A stretch of 64,000 nucleotides of DNA from Brassica napus (taxonomy: Eukaryota > Streptophyta > Magnoliopsida > Brassicales > Brassicaceae), in contig NC_063439.1 of the NCBI RefSeq assembly GCF_020379485.1, forward strand, positions 10,270,466 through 10,334,465, in the 5' to 3' direction. Position 1 is the first letter of the stretch. Each line of letters begins with the position of its first letter. Below are positions 1-10,462 of this stretch, in pieces. The notes below the pieces were generated by a model that was not told the origin of the DNA, searched no databases, and saw only the letters and a program-made list of their open reading frames with translations. The position numbers and the translations under genes are program-made.

Positions 1-328
1 TAGTTGCAGCTTGTATACCGATTTGCGATAAGAGTTTGAAAGATATGAAACTAAATGTTGTCAGTCTAGCTTTTGATTAGCATTGTTAAGTATTTAGCTA
101 TCTCATTATGTAAAAACAGGAACAAGTACTTCGATTCTTCTGGTATGTCAGAAACAGGAGACGTGGATATGAAAAATTCAGGTTTATTGCGGATTAGAGT
201 TAGATGTGAATATTGTCATTTGGGTTGGCTGTAAAATCATTGAGAAACAAACGGTCCTATAGAAATAAAATGTATCATTGTTTTCTCATATCAGGAGAGG
301 TACAGTTAACCTATAAAACATGTACTAA
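1..328. other. Intergenic stretch, nothing recognised
   Basis: AT-rich sequence without a convincing reading frame or repeat border up to the start of the first Helitron. Confidence 0.5.
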
Positions 329-427
329 TCTATTATATAATAGGAGAGTTTCTCTCATCCTGATGCGACACATCCGCGATCTGTGGGTCCTACTTTTTAA
401 AAATGTAAAAAAATGTCAAATATGTGA

Positions 428-486
428 CTAGAACCCGGGTTATTGAGATATAAGCACCCACAACTATACCATTGCACCAAAGGATA
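428..486 (-). repeat. tRNA-related A/B-box sequence
   Basis: Read on the minus strand, there is an A-box-like TTGGTGCAATGGTATAG and, about 35 bases later, a B-box-like GGGTTCTAGTC. The stretch does not fold as a full tRNA that I can see, so it is more likely part of a tRNA-derived SINE inside the Helitron. Two near-identical copies of a 16-17 base stretch, at about 502 and 526, lie just beside it. The limits of the element are unclear. Confidence 0.35.
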
Positions 487-928
487 CTTTGTACATTGAT
501 GGTCGAAACTAATATATATTATAAAGGTCGGAAACTAATATAACATTGTGGACTCCACCTCTTTTTTTTTTTAATTGATGGGTAACGAATGGACATCGAC
601 AAAAAGTGGACTTTGGACTTATTGATTTTCTGTTTATTAAGCTTTGTATCTGTCCAAAGTGGTGATACGGACAAAGCTAAGAAGATTAGGGAAGCCGCCA
701 TCTTCACCATCTCCTTCGTCGCTTGCGATTCCCCTTCCGGCAATCAGCTATTATGGTTGATCTTTAAAGCTCTACGCACGTTTTGCGCCTACCAAACGTT
801 TAGTTTCTCCTCTAACGCCTTCAGAGCTCTCATATATATAGAATCCCTCGAGGTAAAAGCTCCATCTTGTCTCAAACTTTTTTTTCTCAGTTTTCCGATC
901 GCTTTACTTTCTCATATCTGTCACGAAA

Positions 929-1110
929 ATGACTTATCCAGCTGCTCCAGCCGCTTCAGCCGCCGTTCCCTACTCCACCTTCAACTCTCTCCGCCTTGGA
1001 AGGTCCACTAAGTCCATTGTTGGTCGGCTCATCCGATTCTAGGATTTCAGGAACATTAACAAGAATGGAGAGTTTATGGGCATCACCATTCTCCTCCTTG
1101 ATGAACTGGT
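929..1110 (+). pseudogene. RPA70-like OB-fold (DUF223) fragment, interrupted by a stop
   Basis: The translation from the ATG at 929 runs through an Ala/Ser-rich start, then LRLGRSTKSIVGRLIRF, an in-frame TAG at 1040-1042, and continues as DFRNINKNGEFMGITILLLDE. This pattern is typical of the N-terminal OB-fold of plant replication protein A 70-kDa-like proteins spread by Helitrons. In relatives I recall, a Trp stands where the TAG is, so a single change probably made the stop. The rest of the RPA protein is not found in this element. It is a fragment and probably not functional. Confidence 0.65.
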
Positions 1111-1778
1111 GATGATTGTTTCTAACTTATTTTTTATCACTTTAACTCTGCTTTGCTTATTCTTTGTTCATATATGAAACGTGTCTTCATCTTTTTGTTT
1201 TGGTTTTGTCTATGGGTTTTTTTATGAACAACTAATGATTTTTTTCTGTTTTTCTTACAAGATTCTGTGATCTACAGTTTCATCCCTGCAATCTCCAAAC
1301 AAAACAGGAAAACTGAATGAATTATGTTTTTAGCAACCGAATCTAAAAGAAATAAAAGACATCTTACTTAACAAATTAAAACCTTTTCTTTTGCAGATTC
1401 CGACGACGACGAAGCACCCGAGGACCAACGACAATGGAACGATGCGGACGAAGCCTAACTGATGTAAGTAAAATCCTCTTCAATAATGCATCACACTATT
1501 ATCGCTCCCCAATCTCACAAACTTAAGCTCTAATCATGCCAGGGATCCCACAAGTGATGCTGTCCTGACGACGGAGAAAAAAAAAGAAAGATAACCTAAC
1601 GTTTTTTTTATTTTCAGTTTTTAAGTTCAAATCATGTTTTAGACATAGAGCCCAACATAATTTGAACCCAAACATTTTAAACCCACAATTACTTTTTCAT
1701 AATGTAAAAACGTCAACCTTCGTTTATGTTTTGTTAAACTATTTTAATCTTTATGTTTTGTTAAACTATTTCATACAG

Positions 1779-1985
1779 GGGGCAGATCTCCTTAGAAGGA
1801 GAGCCACTCGCCACGATGCTTCCAGTTTCACCATTCTTGAAACTCTTATGAACCACAAAGCCAATATAAGAGCTCTGTTTCAATCCAATGGCTGGATTTT
1901 GTCAGATACCACCGCTAAGCCTGAAGAGGGAAGAGAAGTGGAGTGCTGCGTTTTGGAAGATGGTTACTTGGAGTTTACAAGATGA
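1779..1985 (+). CDS. Unassigned open fragment inside Helitron
   Basis: An open stretch of about 68 codons (RRRATRHDASSFTILETLMN... to YLEFTR) with a non-random, protein-like composition compared with the AT-rich surroundings. It could be the 3' exon of the same captured gene as the OB-fold fragment upstream, since a splice-acceptor-like tract ending in CAG precedes it, or an independent capture. I do not recognise the family. The reading frame ends in a stop at 1983-1985. Confidence 0.25.
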   Translation, partial: GADLLRRRATRHDASSFTILETLMNHKANIRALFQSNGWILSDTTAKPEEGREVECCVLEDGYLEFTR

Positions 1986-2764
1986 AGATGGAACCCGTGA
2001 CGAGGAAGACGAGGAGAAGTGTTACTTGGAATATCCTAACTTGAGGATGTAGACAATGTGTGATCATAGCGATGAAGATTAGTGTAGCTTTAATATATGC
2101 TACTACGGTCCTTGAGCTCCCTACCAAGTACTAGCAAACAATGTATTTTGAAAAAATAAAATATTTTGTAATGCAAGTAGTTTGAAATTTCGAGTATTTA
2201 TTCAAACAATGGATATATACAGAGTTGATAACTTGATATGGACCCCCAAATAAGTTGGTGTTGCGCTGTCACAATATCTGTCTTTTTAATTTCATATACC
2301 TGACGTAAGCTTCTTCATCTTCTTCTCTTTCCATTTTCGTTGTTCCACGCTCTCTGTTTCATGTTTAGGCTTTTTTTACATTCTCTATATTTTACCTTAA
2401 TTATACTTTTTGAATTTTCCTTCCGTTTTGGAAGATGTCTCTAACTTGAGTTAATCGTCAAAAGCTAGGATCAATTTTGTTGTCTTACTTCCGATAAATT
2501 TTATTTTTTAATTTGCATAAATCTTAAACAACACCAACATCCCGTAAATCATACCACCCCACCGATATTCAAAGTAACCAGCTCCGCGTTTGCGCGGGGT
2601 CTCAGCACCTAGTTTTAGCTAAAGATTGGGTCTTAGTAAGTATATTGGAGTTTTCTACCCAAAACCTACACAGCCAGAATTTCGGATTTGGCTCGACTAA
2701 ATGTTAGTAGGAATGTAATACAAAGATTTAAAAAGATAGAACGCGGACTACCTAGGCTTCTCGG

Positions 2765-2768
<4 letters not shown>

Positions 2769-2801
<33 letters not shown>
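2769..2801. repeat. (TA)n microsatellite
   Basis: About 33 bases of uninterrupted TA repeat, followed directly by a T run. Confidence 0.95.
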
Positions 2802-2809
<8 letters not shown>

Positions 2810-3520
2810 TGGGTTCTCCAGTACCGCTAAGGCGCTAAGGTTACTTTCTTTGCTCGGTCCACTGAAAAATGTATTCTCTTCCTAAACCTGTTTCCAGCCT
2901 TAGTTGATTCTCTTTTGTTTTGGTTTTTGCTTAACCTAATAATTTTTCTTTTTTTGTATTCTCCAGTGTTTAATTTAGAATAACTTTTTCTAGATCATAT
3001 ATTTCGTGAAATCTTATCTTGATAAACCTACTACATATGTTATATTTGGATGTCGTACGTTCCCTTTGCTAGAGATGAGAATCAAAGAGGCTTGGTGATA
3101 TATCATTTTGAAATATAAATTGAAGATTTATGAGGTAATAGAAATTGCAATAAGGATAAGGTTTGTGAGTTCAAAACAAAATTGAAAGCATTGATGAAGA
3201 GAGGATTTTCGGGAAATCTGAAAATAAGGGTTCCGGTTTTTGATGTTCGAAATGATAATCTATTTTATTAGGACTTCTCCAATAGTTTACCTTTTTTTCC
3301 TTCAAAATGAGTTCGTATTTTGTTATAATAATTTCTCTCATTTTCTCCTTTCAAAAGAATATTTAAATCTGTTATATTATTACTACATAATATTAGTTCC
3401 AAAATGTTTATTATTTTATAAAAATTACAAATTTTACCCAAATAGAATTTATTTAAACTAAATCTTCATTATATAGTATATAAATATAAGTTTAATTTCT
3501 AAAAAAAATATAATAATTTA

Positions 3521-3766
3521 TACTCCTTCCGATTTTAAATGATGTATGTTTTAGAGTTTTCACACAAATTAAGAAAACATATCATTAAATGTATATTTTG
3601 TGATTAGTTGTTTTCCATACTTTATAGCCAATCAAGATTCAGTAAATACAATTAATGTCTTCGAAGTTTACAATTTACCATTATCATATGTATTGAAAAT
3701 GTGAAATATGTATATTTTAGAAACAATTTTTTTTCTTCTACAACATGGATTATATCGAAAAGTGAT
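3521..3766 (+). mobile_element. Degraded MITE with TACTCCTTCCG end
   Basis: The left end TACTCCTTCCGATTTTAAAT is the familiar MITE end with a TACTCCNTCCG start. About 240 bases later, AAACAATTTTTTTTCTTCTA followed by CAACATGGATTATAT is a decayed inverted copy of the same end. There is no coding capacity. The right terminus has lost the final CGGAAGGAGTA-like bases, so the target duplication cannot be read. Confidence 0.5.
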
Positions 3767-4093
3767 TTTATGTATCCGGATAGTAAAATTTTAGATCCGG
3801 TTATCAGAATTCAGATCTATGCCTATTATATATTTTTAAAATATTAAAATATAATTGTGTTTATATATGTATCATATATATATTATATATATAAAATAAC
3901 GAAAATTTACAAAATAATTTTAAATGGTAACTAAATTATTAATTTTTTAGTTTTTAGTTTAAGTTAAAAATTTTGAAATTTTTTGGTCAAGGGTGTGCGG
4001 TTCGAATCACTTGGGGCGCCAAATAATTTCTTTCGCTTTAGGCACTACAAAGTACTGATAAGTCCCTTTTGTTTTTTTTTGTTTAATGTGGAA

Positions 4094-5605
4094 CTAGGTG
4101 ATTTTCCCGTGCTTATGCACAGACATAAATATTTATAAAATAAATATAATATAATAATTAATTGATATTTATTTTTAATTTTAAATTAATTTATAATTTG
4201 TATGTATAATTTATATTAATTATATAATATTACTTTAATTAAATATTTATCTAATTAGTTTTGTTGTTTTTACAATCAATTTAGTTGTCATTTGGACATA
4301 TTGGATTCTGTCTATTTATTTGAATTCAACTATAATATTTGTTTTTTGTAAATATATTAATTTTTGATTAATTTTCTTATTTGCATTTTAGGTTGGTTGT
4401 TGTCTTAAATACATAAGTATATTTTATTAAGATTATGTATAAGTTAAGATATATTGTGATTAGAATAAAATAAAAAATAAAATAAAATGTCTGATTCTAA
4501 ATTACATAATTAATATAATGATAATATTCTAAAGTCTCATGCATATATATAAATTTTACAAAAGATCTAAATTGTAACAGTGAGTTAATATTTTATTTAT
4601 CATTTGTTAATATGTTTTAAGTCATCATATAATTTAAATTTATAAAATAAATAAATTATTATTATATAAACAAAATAAATATATTAGTATTATATTAACA
4701 AAATAAATAAATTATACATTCTTATTCTAGTTACATCTATGATTTTATATATAAGCTGGGTTAGTTGCTAATAAACTATACATTCTTATTGTAGTTACAT
4801 CTATGATTTTAGATATAAGTTGAATTAGTTGCTAATATGTTCATTTGTTAATATGTTTATTGCTAAAATTATTTTTAGTTTTTTTAATATCTCTTAAAAT
4901 ATGCAGTAAAAATGTGATTGTATTTTATAAATTATATTATAAATAAAATTTATTTATTTTCCCGTAATTGTAAGATATTATAGTAAATAAAATATATGAA
5001 AAACATAAAAAAACATTTCAATAATAATAATAATTTTGTTTTGTCAATTTAACCTATATAAGTTTATGTTACTTAATTATTTTGTGTAATCATCTAAGAA
5101 AATATATAGATATATATAAAAAATTCAATTACTTTGAAAATATATATTTGTATTGTGTAAAATTATGTTTTAAAAGAAAAATATTTCTTTTTCTAATATC
5201 AAGATCATTTGTGTGAATTTTGTTTTTATGAAATCACATTACATACAAATATATGTTTTCATCTAAGAAGATGTAGATAAAAAAAGTATTTTATTACTTC
5301 AAAAGTATATTTTTTGTTACTTAAAGATAGCTTTTAAATGGAATATTGCTATTTTGTGAACTTTCATTTTTTTATGAAATCATATTATATATACATATAT
5401 TTTTCGTTTTTAAATTATTTTATAAACTTTATAAATGTTTTCTTTTTATTTATATTATTATTTGGAAAATTTTAAAAAGTAAAAAATAATATTTAAGTGT
5501 ACTTTTTTATTTCATTAGAGGTATCATAGCTAGTAATCAACCACCGTGAGAGTTAACGTAAGTGCGACACCTAGAAAAGTGACTTCTCAAATAATATTAT
5601 AGAGA
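4094..5605 (-). mobile_element. Non-autonomous Helitron, minus strand
   Basis: On the minus strand the element starts after a host A with TCTCTATAATATTATTTGAG (5605 downward) and ends with a hairpin-forming GTGCATAAGCAC, then CACCTAG and a host T (4093). The interior is 1.5 kb of AT-rich non-coding DNA with a short tandem duplication. No helicase or captured gene was seen. Confidence 0.75.
4710..4837 (+). repeat. 64-bp tandem duplication
   Basis: Two consecutive 64-base units containing TATACATTCTTATT and CTATGATTTTA differ by only a few substitutions. They lie inside the minus-strand Helitron and are non-coding. Confidence 0.8.
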
Positions 5606-5657
5606 TTTTCTCTTATTCATGTTTTCTTAACGTTATAAAATTATTATATTACTATAA

Positions 5658-8600
5658 TCTATACAATACTAAAAGAGATATATGAGCTCCATTGAACCTA
5701 TCCACGTAGGATAAAAAATTCAAGCCAATTAGATTGTCTTAAGATGCCATGTCAGCTTAGTAAAAAAAATCTAACTTTACGTTATTCCTTCTTCTTCTTT
5801 GACGCCTTTCCAGTGTCTCGCCAGATCTGGGTTTCTCTCGCCAAACCTTCGGCTACCGTTCTCCCAAAAGCCTCCCCGTAACGCCTAATTTATGGTTACC
5901 TTACTCTCATCTCCACTTCAATACATTCTCAGTTTCTCTGTTCCAATTCTCTTTTTGAAGGCGTTCGATTTCTCACCAAACTGAAGCTAAAAAAAATGGG
6001 GATTTCCCAATTATACATTTCTGACTTGGAGATTGGTCGTTTTGAGGACGTGGTGGTGACACGTCTTCTTCAATTCTAGGAGTCGGTACTCTGAAGAAAG
6101 GAGGCGAGGTTATTGCTTGACAAGAAGGTACTGATAATCTAAATTTATTTATAAAAACTTGATTTAAGGAACACTTCATTCGGTCTGCCTAAAATTCCCA
6201 CTGTTTTCATTTGCAATCGACGTTGATACAAGGTACTATCACCGCACATCGACTCTACAGTTTTAAAAATCTACTGAGTGAAAGTGCTGTGTACGAGCTT
6301 AGTGTGTTCTATGTTGCTAGAAGCAATAATCACTTCAAACTGTGCGCCTCTCTCCTGTCTGTATTTGATTTACCGAGCATAACAGCTTTGTCGAGGTTGT
6401 CGACCCGACGGCTGAAAAAAAATCAGGTTTTGCAAGTATGAGCAGCTAATGGCTCTTGCTAACACCAACGTAGATTTGCCCGGTATGTATTTAATCTTAA
6501 TCTTACAATATCCACTTCCATTATACTACCTCAATTTCGGGTGTATATTACAATTATGTACATTTCAGATATTTTTCGTCAGGATAGGAGTATACACACC
6601 ATCTACAATGACGAAAACGAGTCGATACAGCGTGTTATGGTCACAATCCAGCTGGACAGGTACGTAGCCCCTACGCAAGCACCATTAAGTTTTAAGTTTT
6701 AAAAGTTTTATTTAACTTGATAGATGTTTCTTACTGATAAACCCCATCAACCTCTGCAGGTCAACCACTGTGTGTCGTGTGTTTGATAAGGTTGCATGAC
6801 AAGTTAGTACTCTTGGATGTGAGACAAAAGGTCATGATTGCAACCAACATAAATCCCAAATTATTTGTCTGTGCATATGTGATTTACAATAACATGAACG
6901 CATCAGTTTTCATGCTCTCTTAATCTGTTTGTGCAGGTCGCTTAGTCCTAAACGTCACATTAGGGACACAGTTCTACTTTTATCATGAAAGCCAAGCCAC
7001 TCAGTGTTTCTTAAAAGAGTCTGTTATTTCTTTCTACAATTAGTTACTACTTCACGATTATTACGGCGTTAGTTCACACATTAAACATACCAGATGCAGG
7101 CTCTGCAGAGCAGAGAGTGGTTCCTCTGGTATATCTTCCAAAATATGGTGGTGTTAAGAAACTTGAATATGTAAGACTCTCTAAACTTAATATCTACATT
7201 CTGAATTCTCCCCTACAGGTACGTTCAATGAATAAGGATCACTGTTATTATTGCATTTAGCTCAGTTCTCATGTGTACTGTCACAACATGACCAATTTAC
7301 ATGTGTTGTTATTTGTTTGGTTGTCTCTCCTTTTTCATACCGCGCACAATTAACCAATCAAAATGTCTCTTACTTGAAAATAAGAGACTTTTTTGCTGCA
7401 TACTTTCTGCATTTGCTCATTTATCTAGGCTTCACATTTGAAAAAAATATTGTCAGCAACTGTGGAGTTTCTAATATAGCACCACACAAGTGATGATATG
7501 TCTGTAGCTGTTAAACTTTCTATGGTCCCAAATCCATTGGTGAAAAGCAGTTGTTCGTATCACACAAACGGGCCAGATGATGTTCCAATTATTGAAGGAT
7601 GTCCAGCCAGCACTGACCCAGAGCCTGCACATACTGATTTAGTCCTGACCTCCACCGAGACTCCCATTAATGATGAAAAAGCCCCAGTTCAAAGTAAGCT
7701 CGAAATACTGATCACTCCAACTATGGAGACTTGGAATTTGCAAAATTCAATTCAATTGTTTGTTTCAAAATTTTATGTTTTCTTCAATAATGTTGTAATC
7801 CACATACTTTTACTTAGCACCAAAGTGTTTTTATCTACTTATCTTTGGCACAATACCATTTAAATAGTTGAGTTTGTTATGAGCATTATTTAATTTGAAT
7901 TATTTTTAAATTAGTGGACGTCATCTACCTTAACCTAACAAAATAATCTCCTGATGTTTTTGGGTACATACTACATGGCCTCATTTAGGTTGGTAAACCC
8001 TCGCATTGGCTGTAATTATTTTAGTGGGCTTAACCACTTCAGATTGCTAAGATAAGTTATCGCAATGTTTTTTTTTTTAAAAAAAAAAAGCTTAAGTCAT
8101 CGCAATGTTTATGCGTAGTAAAAATTTAATCTTTTATTGGTTACCAAACTTAAATCTAGAGAAAATTAAAAATTTATGGAAAACCACAATAAAAGTTGAT
8201 CACCAGACGTAAATTTAGAGAAAATTAAAAAAAACATTAATGGAAAACACAATAAAAATAGTTAGGGAAACAGAAACAGCATATAAACCAAATACAAAAA
8301 GAAATTTAACTACAAATAAATAATATAATCCAAAACCACAAATTTCAAGAATATATAGTGCAATTTCATAAAAGTGGATAATAGAATTATTCATATGCGA
8401 TATACTTTTTACAAGGTCATTATAACCAAGATCAACAAAACTAAGCCCTTTCTCAAAAAAAAAACTAAACTAAAATAAAAACAATTAATCTGATAGATTT
8501 TTTTTTTTAAATCATGAAACTCAAGTTAAGTGAAATTAATAAGATATTGATACAAAATCATAATGAAAATTTAATAGTTAATCAAAATAAGATTTTTAAA

Positions 8601-8903
8601 AAATTATAGTTAAAAAAATGGAACAAGACTGAAAGTAATACAATAAATACAAGAACAAAAATGAATAAATATCATTTTATATATAAACAAGAGCCTTTAG
8701 ATTATTCTATCCAAATAAATGGAGAATTATTTTTAAAAAAAGATGTTAAGATTTCCGAAATTTTTTTTAACCTAAATCCACAACTGCTATAAAAATAAAG
8801 TATAGAGTTATACAATCCTAAACAAAGGATATGATATAAAAAAATATTAATCAACTTATTGGAAAATAATTTTTTTTTCCGCGCGAAACGCGGACCAACC
8901 TAG
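5658..8903 (+). mobile_element. Non-autonomous Helitron with captured RPA-like gene
   Basis: The left end after a host A reads TCTATACAATACTAAAAGAG. The right end has the hairpin CCGCG-CGAAA-CGCGG at 8879-8895 followed by CCAACCTAG at 8903. The base after CTAG is G rather than the expected T, so the right border may have mutated. The 3.2-kb body carries a decayed multi-exon RPA-like gene (about 6200-7700) and AT-rich filler. No helicase is present. Confidence 0.7.
6199..7700 (+). pseudogene. Decayed RPA70-like (OB-fold) gene in Helitron
   Basis: Several exon-like blocks in order match the plant RPA1/DUF223 pattern: IQGTITAHRLYSFKNLLSES then AVYELSVFYVARSNNHFKL near 6220-6400; RQDRSIHTIYNDENESIQRV near 6570-6660, ending at a GT; STTVCRVFDKVA then ATNINPK-like sequence near 6760-6870 with a stop and shifted frames; GRLVLNVTLGTQFYF near 6935-6985; and a tail SAEQRVVPLVYLPKYGGVKK near 7100-7170. 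A short open frame at 7498-7863 may be the C-terminal exon. In intact relatives these blocks bind single-stranded DNA. Stops and frame changes between blocks make this a pseudogene. Confidence 0.6.
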
Positions 8904-9834
8904 GCAAACTACATGAACACCTTTCTCAAAAAAAAAACTACCGGAACCAAAAGGCATCCACAAAAATTGATCTCTTATTCATGTTACGAAAAGTATATAT
9001 ACATGAGCTTGTGAACCTAAGGAAATATTCAAACGTATCCTACCATACAAAATATAATATCTATGAATATAGGAAACATGTAATAACTATAGGTATTTAC
9101 ACAATACTCCTCAAAAGAAAGCATCCAATTCCCCTAGAAAATAGTATGATTTAGGGTTTCTAGATTTTTAACTTTTGTTTCTACAGAATACGATAGTCAG
9201 TTCGACGACTAGATTTCGCACAAAGTCAAAAACCAAGACAGAGTCAAGCTTTTACGCAAAGCCTTCTTAAAAACAGTTCGATCAAACAAACCCTAGAATA
9301 CACTCCTCCCATTTAAATCTTTTCTTCGTCTTTTCAGTCCAGTCGAACAGAGAACAGATTTTTTCTTCCTTGAAGAAAGTTAAGATGTCTAAATCAGAAG
9401 ACATGTGGTGGGAATCGGGAGAGTTGAGTAAGAGGGAAAACTGAAAAGAGAAGCACTTGAAGTTGGTAATACATGGCCGGTTGTGTAGGAAAGTGGCAGG
9501 CATTTTCTCCCTAGGAAACAGCCGAGAGAACGCGCACCACCCCCACCACAGACCCAACCCTAATATTTTACAGAACTTATTTAGTCTATTCATTTCCCCA
9601 CTCGACAGGAGGAGCTAGCCAAATCGTTTTAAAGGTCTAAACATGTTCATATCATTCCTCTTAAAATCATATGTTGACTGTGTAAACCATTGATATTGCT
9701 ATGCTAGCTTGGTTCTTTTTTTTTATCTAGACATCTAACAATAAGAGAGTAAATACATTTTTCACTGGTTATTCAGATGTTTAATCGTGCAAACATGTTT
9801 GCCCTTTTTTTTTTTTGTAGTTTACTTATAGAGA
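8904..9834. other. Intergenic, nothing recognised
   Basis: Mostly AT-rich, with a moderately GC-balanced part at 9180-9600 that shows no conserved reading frame. It may hold decayed coding DNA but I cannot assign it. Confidence 0.4.
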
Positions 9835-10228
9835 TGGAGACGAATAGTACTGTAAGCAATACAAAGCAAGATAAATCTTCTCAAGGCTCCAATCCTCGTA
9901 GTAACCGGAAACAAGATTTGACGTGGAACTATGTTAGTGAAGCTGTTGATTCAAAGGGGAAGAAAGTAACGGCATGTAACTTCTGCGGAAAGCAATACGC
10001 TGGAATCAGCAGCATGAAACAACATTTGGCTGGTCTGAATCAAAGTAAAACTGCATGCAAGGAAGTTTCTTCAGAGGTTCGAGATTCTATCGTAAAATCC
10101 ATGAAAGAAAATAACAAAGAGAAGACGAAGGAGAAAATTGTTGTGGATCTTGAGATGACAGACTATGAAGTAAAGGATGGTCAAAGTTCTCAACAATCTT
10201 GCACTTCCCAAAGTAGAAAAAGAAAGGT
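9835..10228 (+). pseudogene. BED zinc-finger exon of a hAT transposase
   Basis: From the ATG at 9835 the frame encodes an Asn/Ser/Gln-rich start, then DLTWNYVSEAVDSKGKKVTA followed by CNFCGKQYAGISSMKQHLAG, which contains the C-x2-C...H pattern of a BED zinc finger, and a Lys/Glu-rich linker ending SRKRK before a GT splice donor at 10229. BED fingers form the DNA-binding N-terminus of many plant hAT transposases. The DUF659 and dimerisation parts that should follow are absent, because the NOV-like gene starts 235 bases later. It is therefore an orphan N-terminal exon, perhaps part of a small domesticated or dead element. Confidence 0.6.
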
Positions 10229-10462
10229 TAGTATCCACTTAACATGTGTACCTTGGATACAAAGTTGCACTGCTTTTGTCTAGTTAACTACATAGTAGTA
10301 CAAGTGTTATAGTATGTTTGGTCTTGTTTTGGTACAAGAGTGTCTCATCATCGTTTACTTCAACTCTCTTTAGAATCCTCACTCTCTTTTGTTCCTCACC
10401 CTCTCACTCTCTTTCGCTCCTCACATCACACGCAGAGAGAAGCTACACCAGGAAAAGAAAAG

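Larger units (their letters stand above)
329..2612 (+). mobile_element. Non-autonomous Helitron with RPA-like cargo
   Basis: The left end follows a host A with TCTATTATATAATAGGAG, a typical Brassicaceae Helitron 5' end, and the right end has the hairpin CCGCG-TTTG-CGCGG about ten bases before a terminal CTAG followed by a host T (2609-2613). This fits rolling-circle elements, which insert between A and T without target duplication. The 2.3-kb body has no RepHel helicase, so the element is non-autonomous. It carries a broken replication protein A-like piece near 929-1110 and an unassigned reading frame near 1790-1985. The end calls are by motif; a family alignment would fix the borders. Confidence 0.75.
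2613..4093. other. AT-rich spacer between Helitrons
   Basis: Contains a pure (TA)n microsatellite at about 2769-2801 followed by a T run, and the MITE at 3521. Near 3995-4015 a GGTTCGAATCAC motif resembles a tRNA B box but no A box is seen. No gene is supported. Confidence 0.5.

Noticed and set aside
3985..4020. tRNA gene or SINE at GGTTCGAATCACTTGGGGCGCC
   Set aside because: Only a B-box-like word is present; no A box, cloverleaf stems, or target duplication were found.
9282..9593. 103-residue minus-strand frame
   Set aside because: No motif or relative recognised, and codon use looks random.
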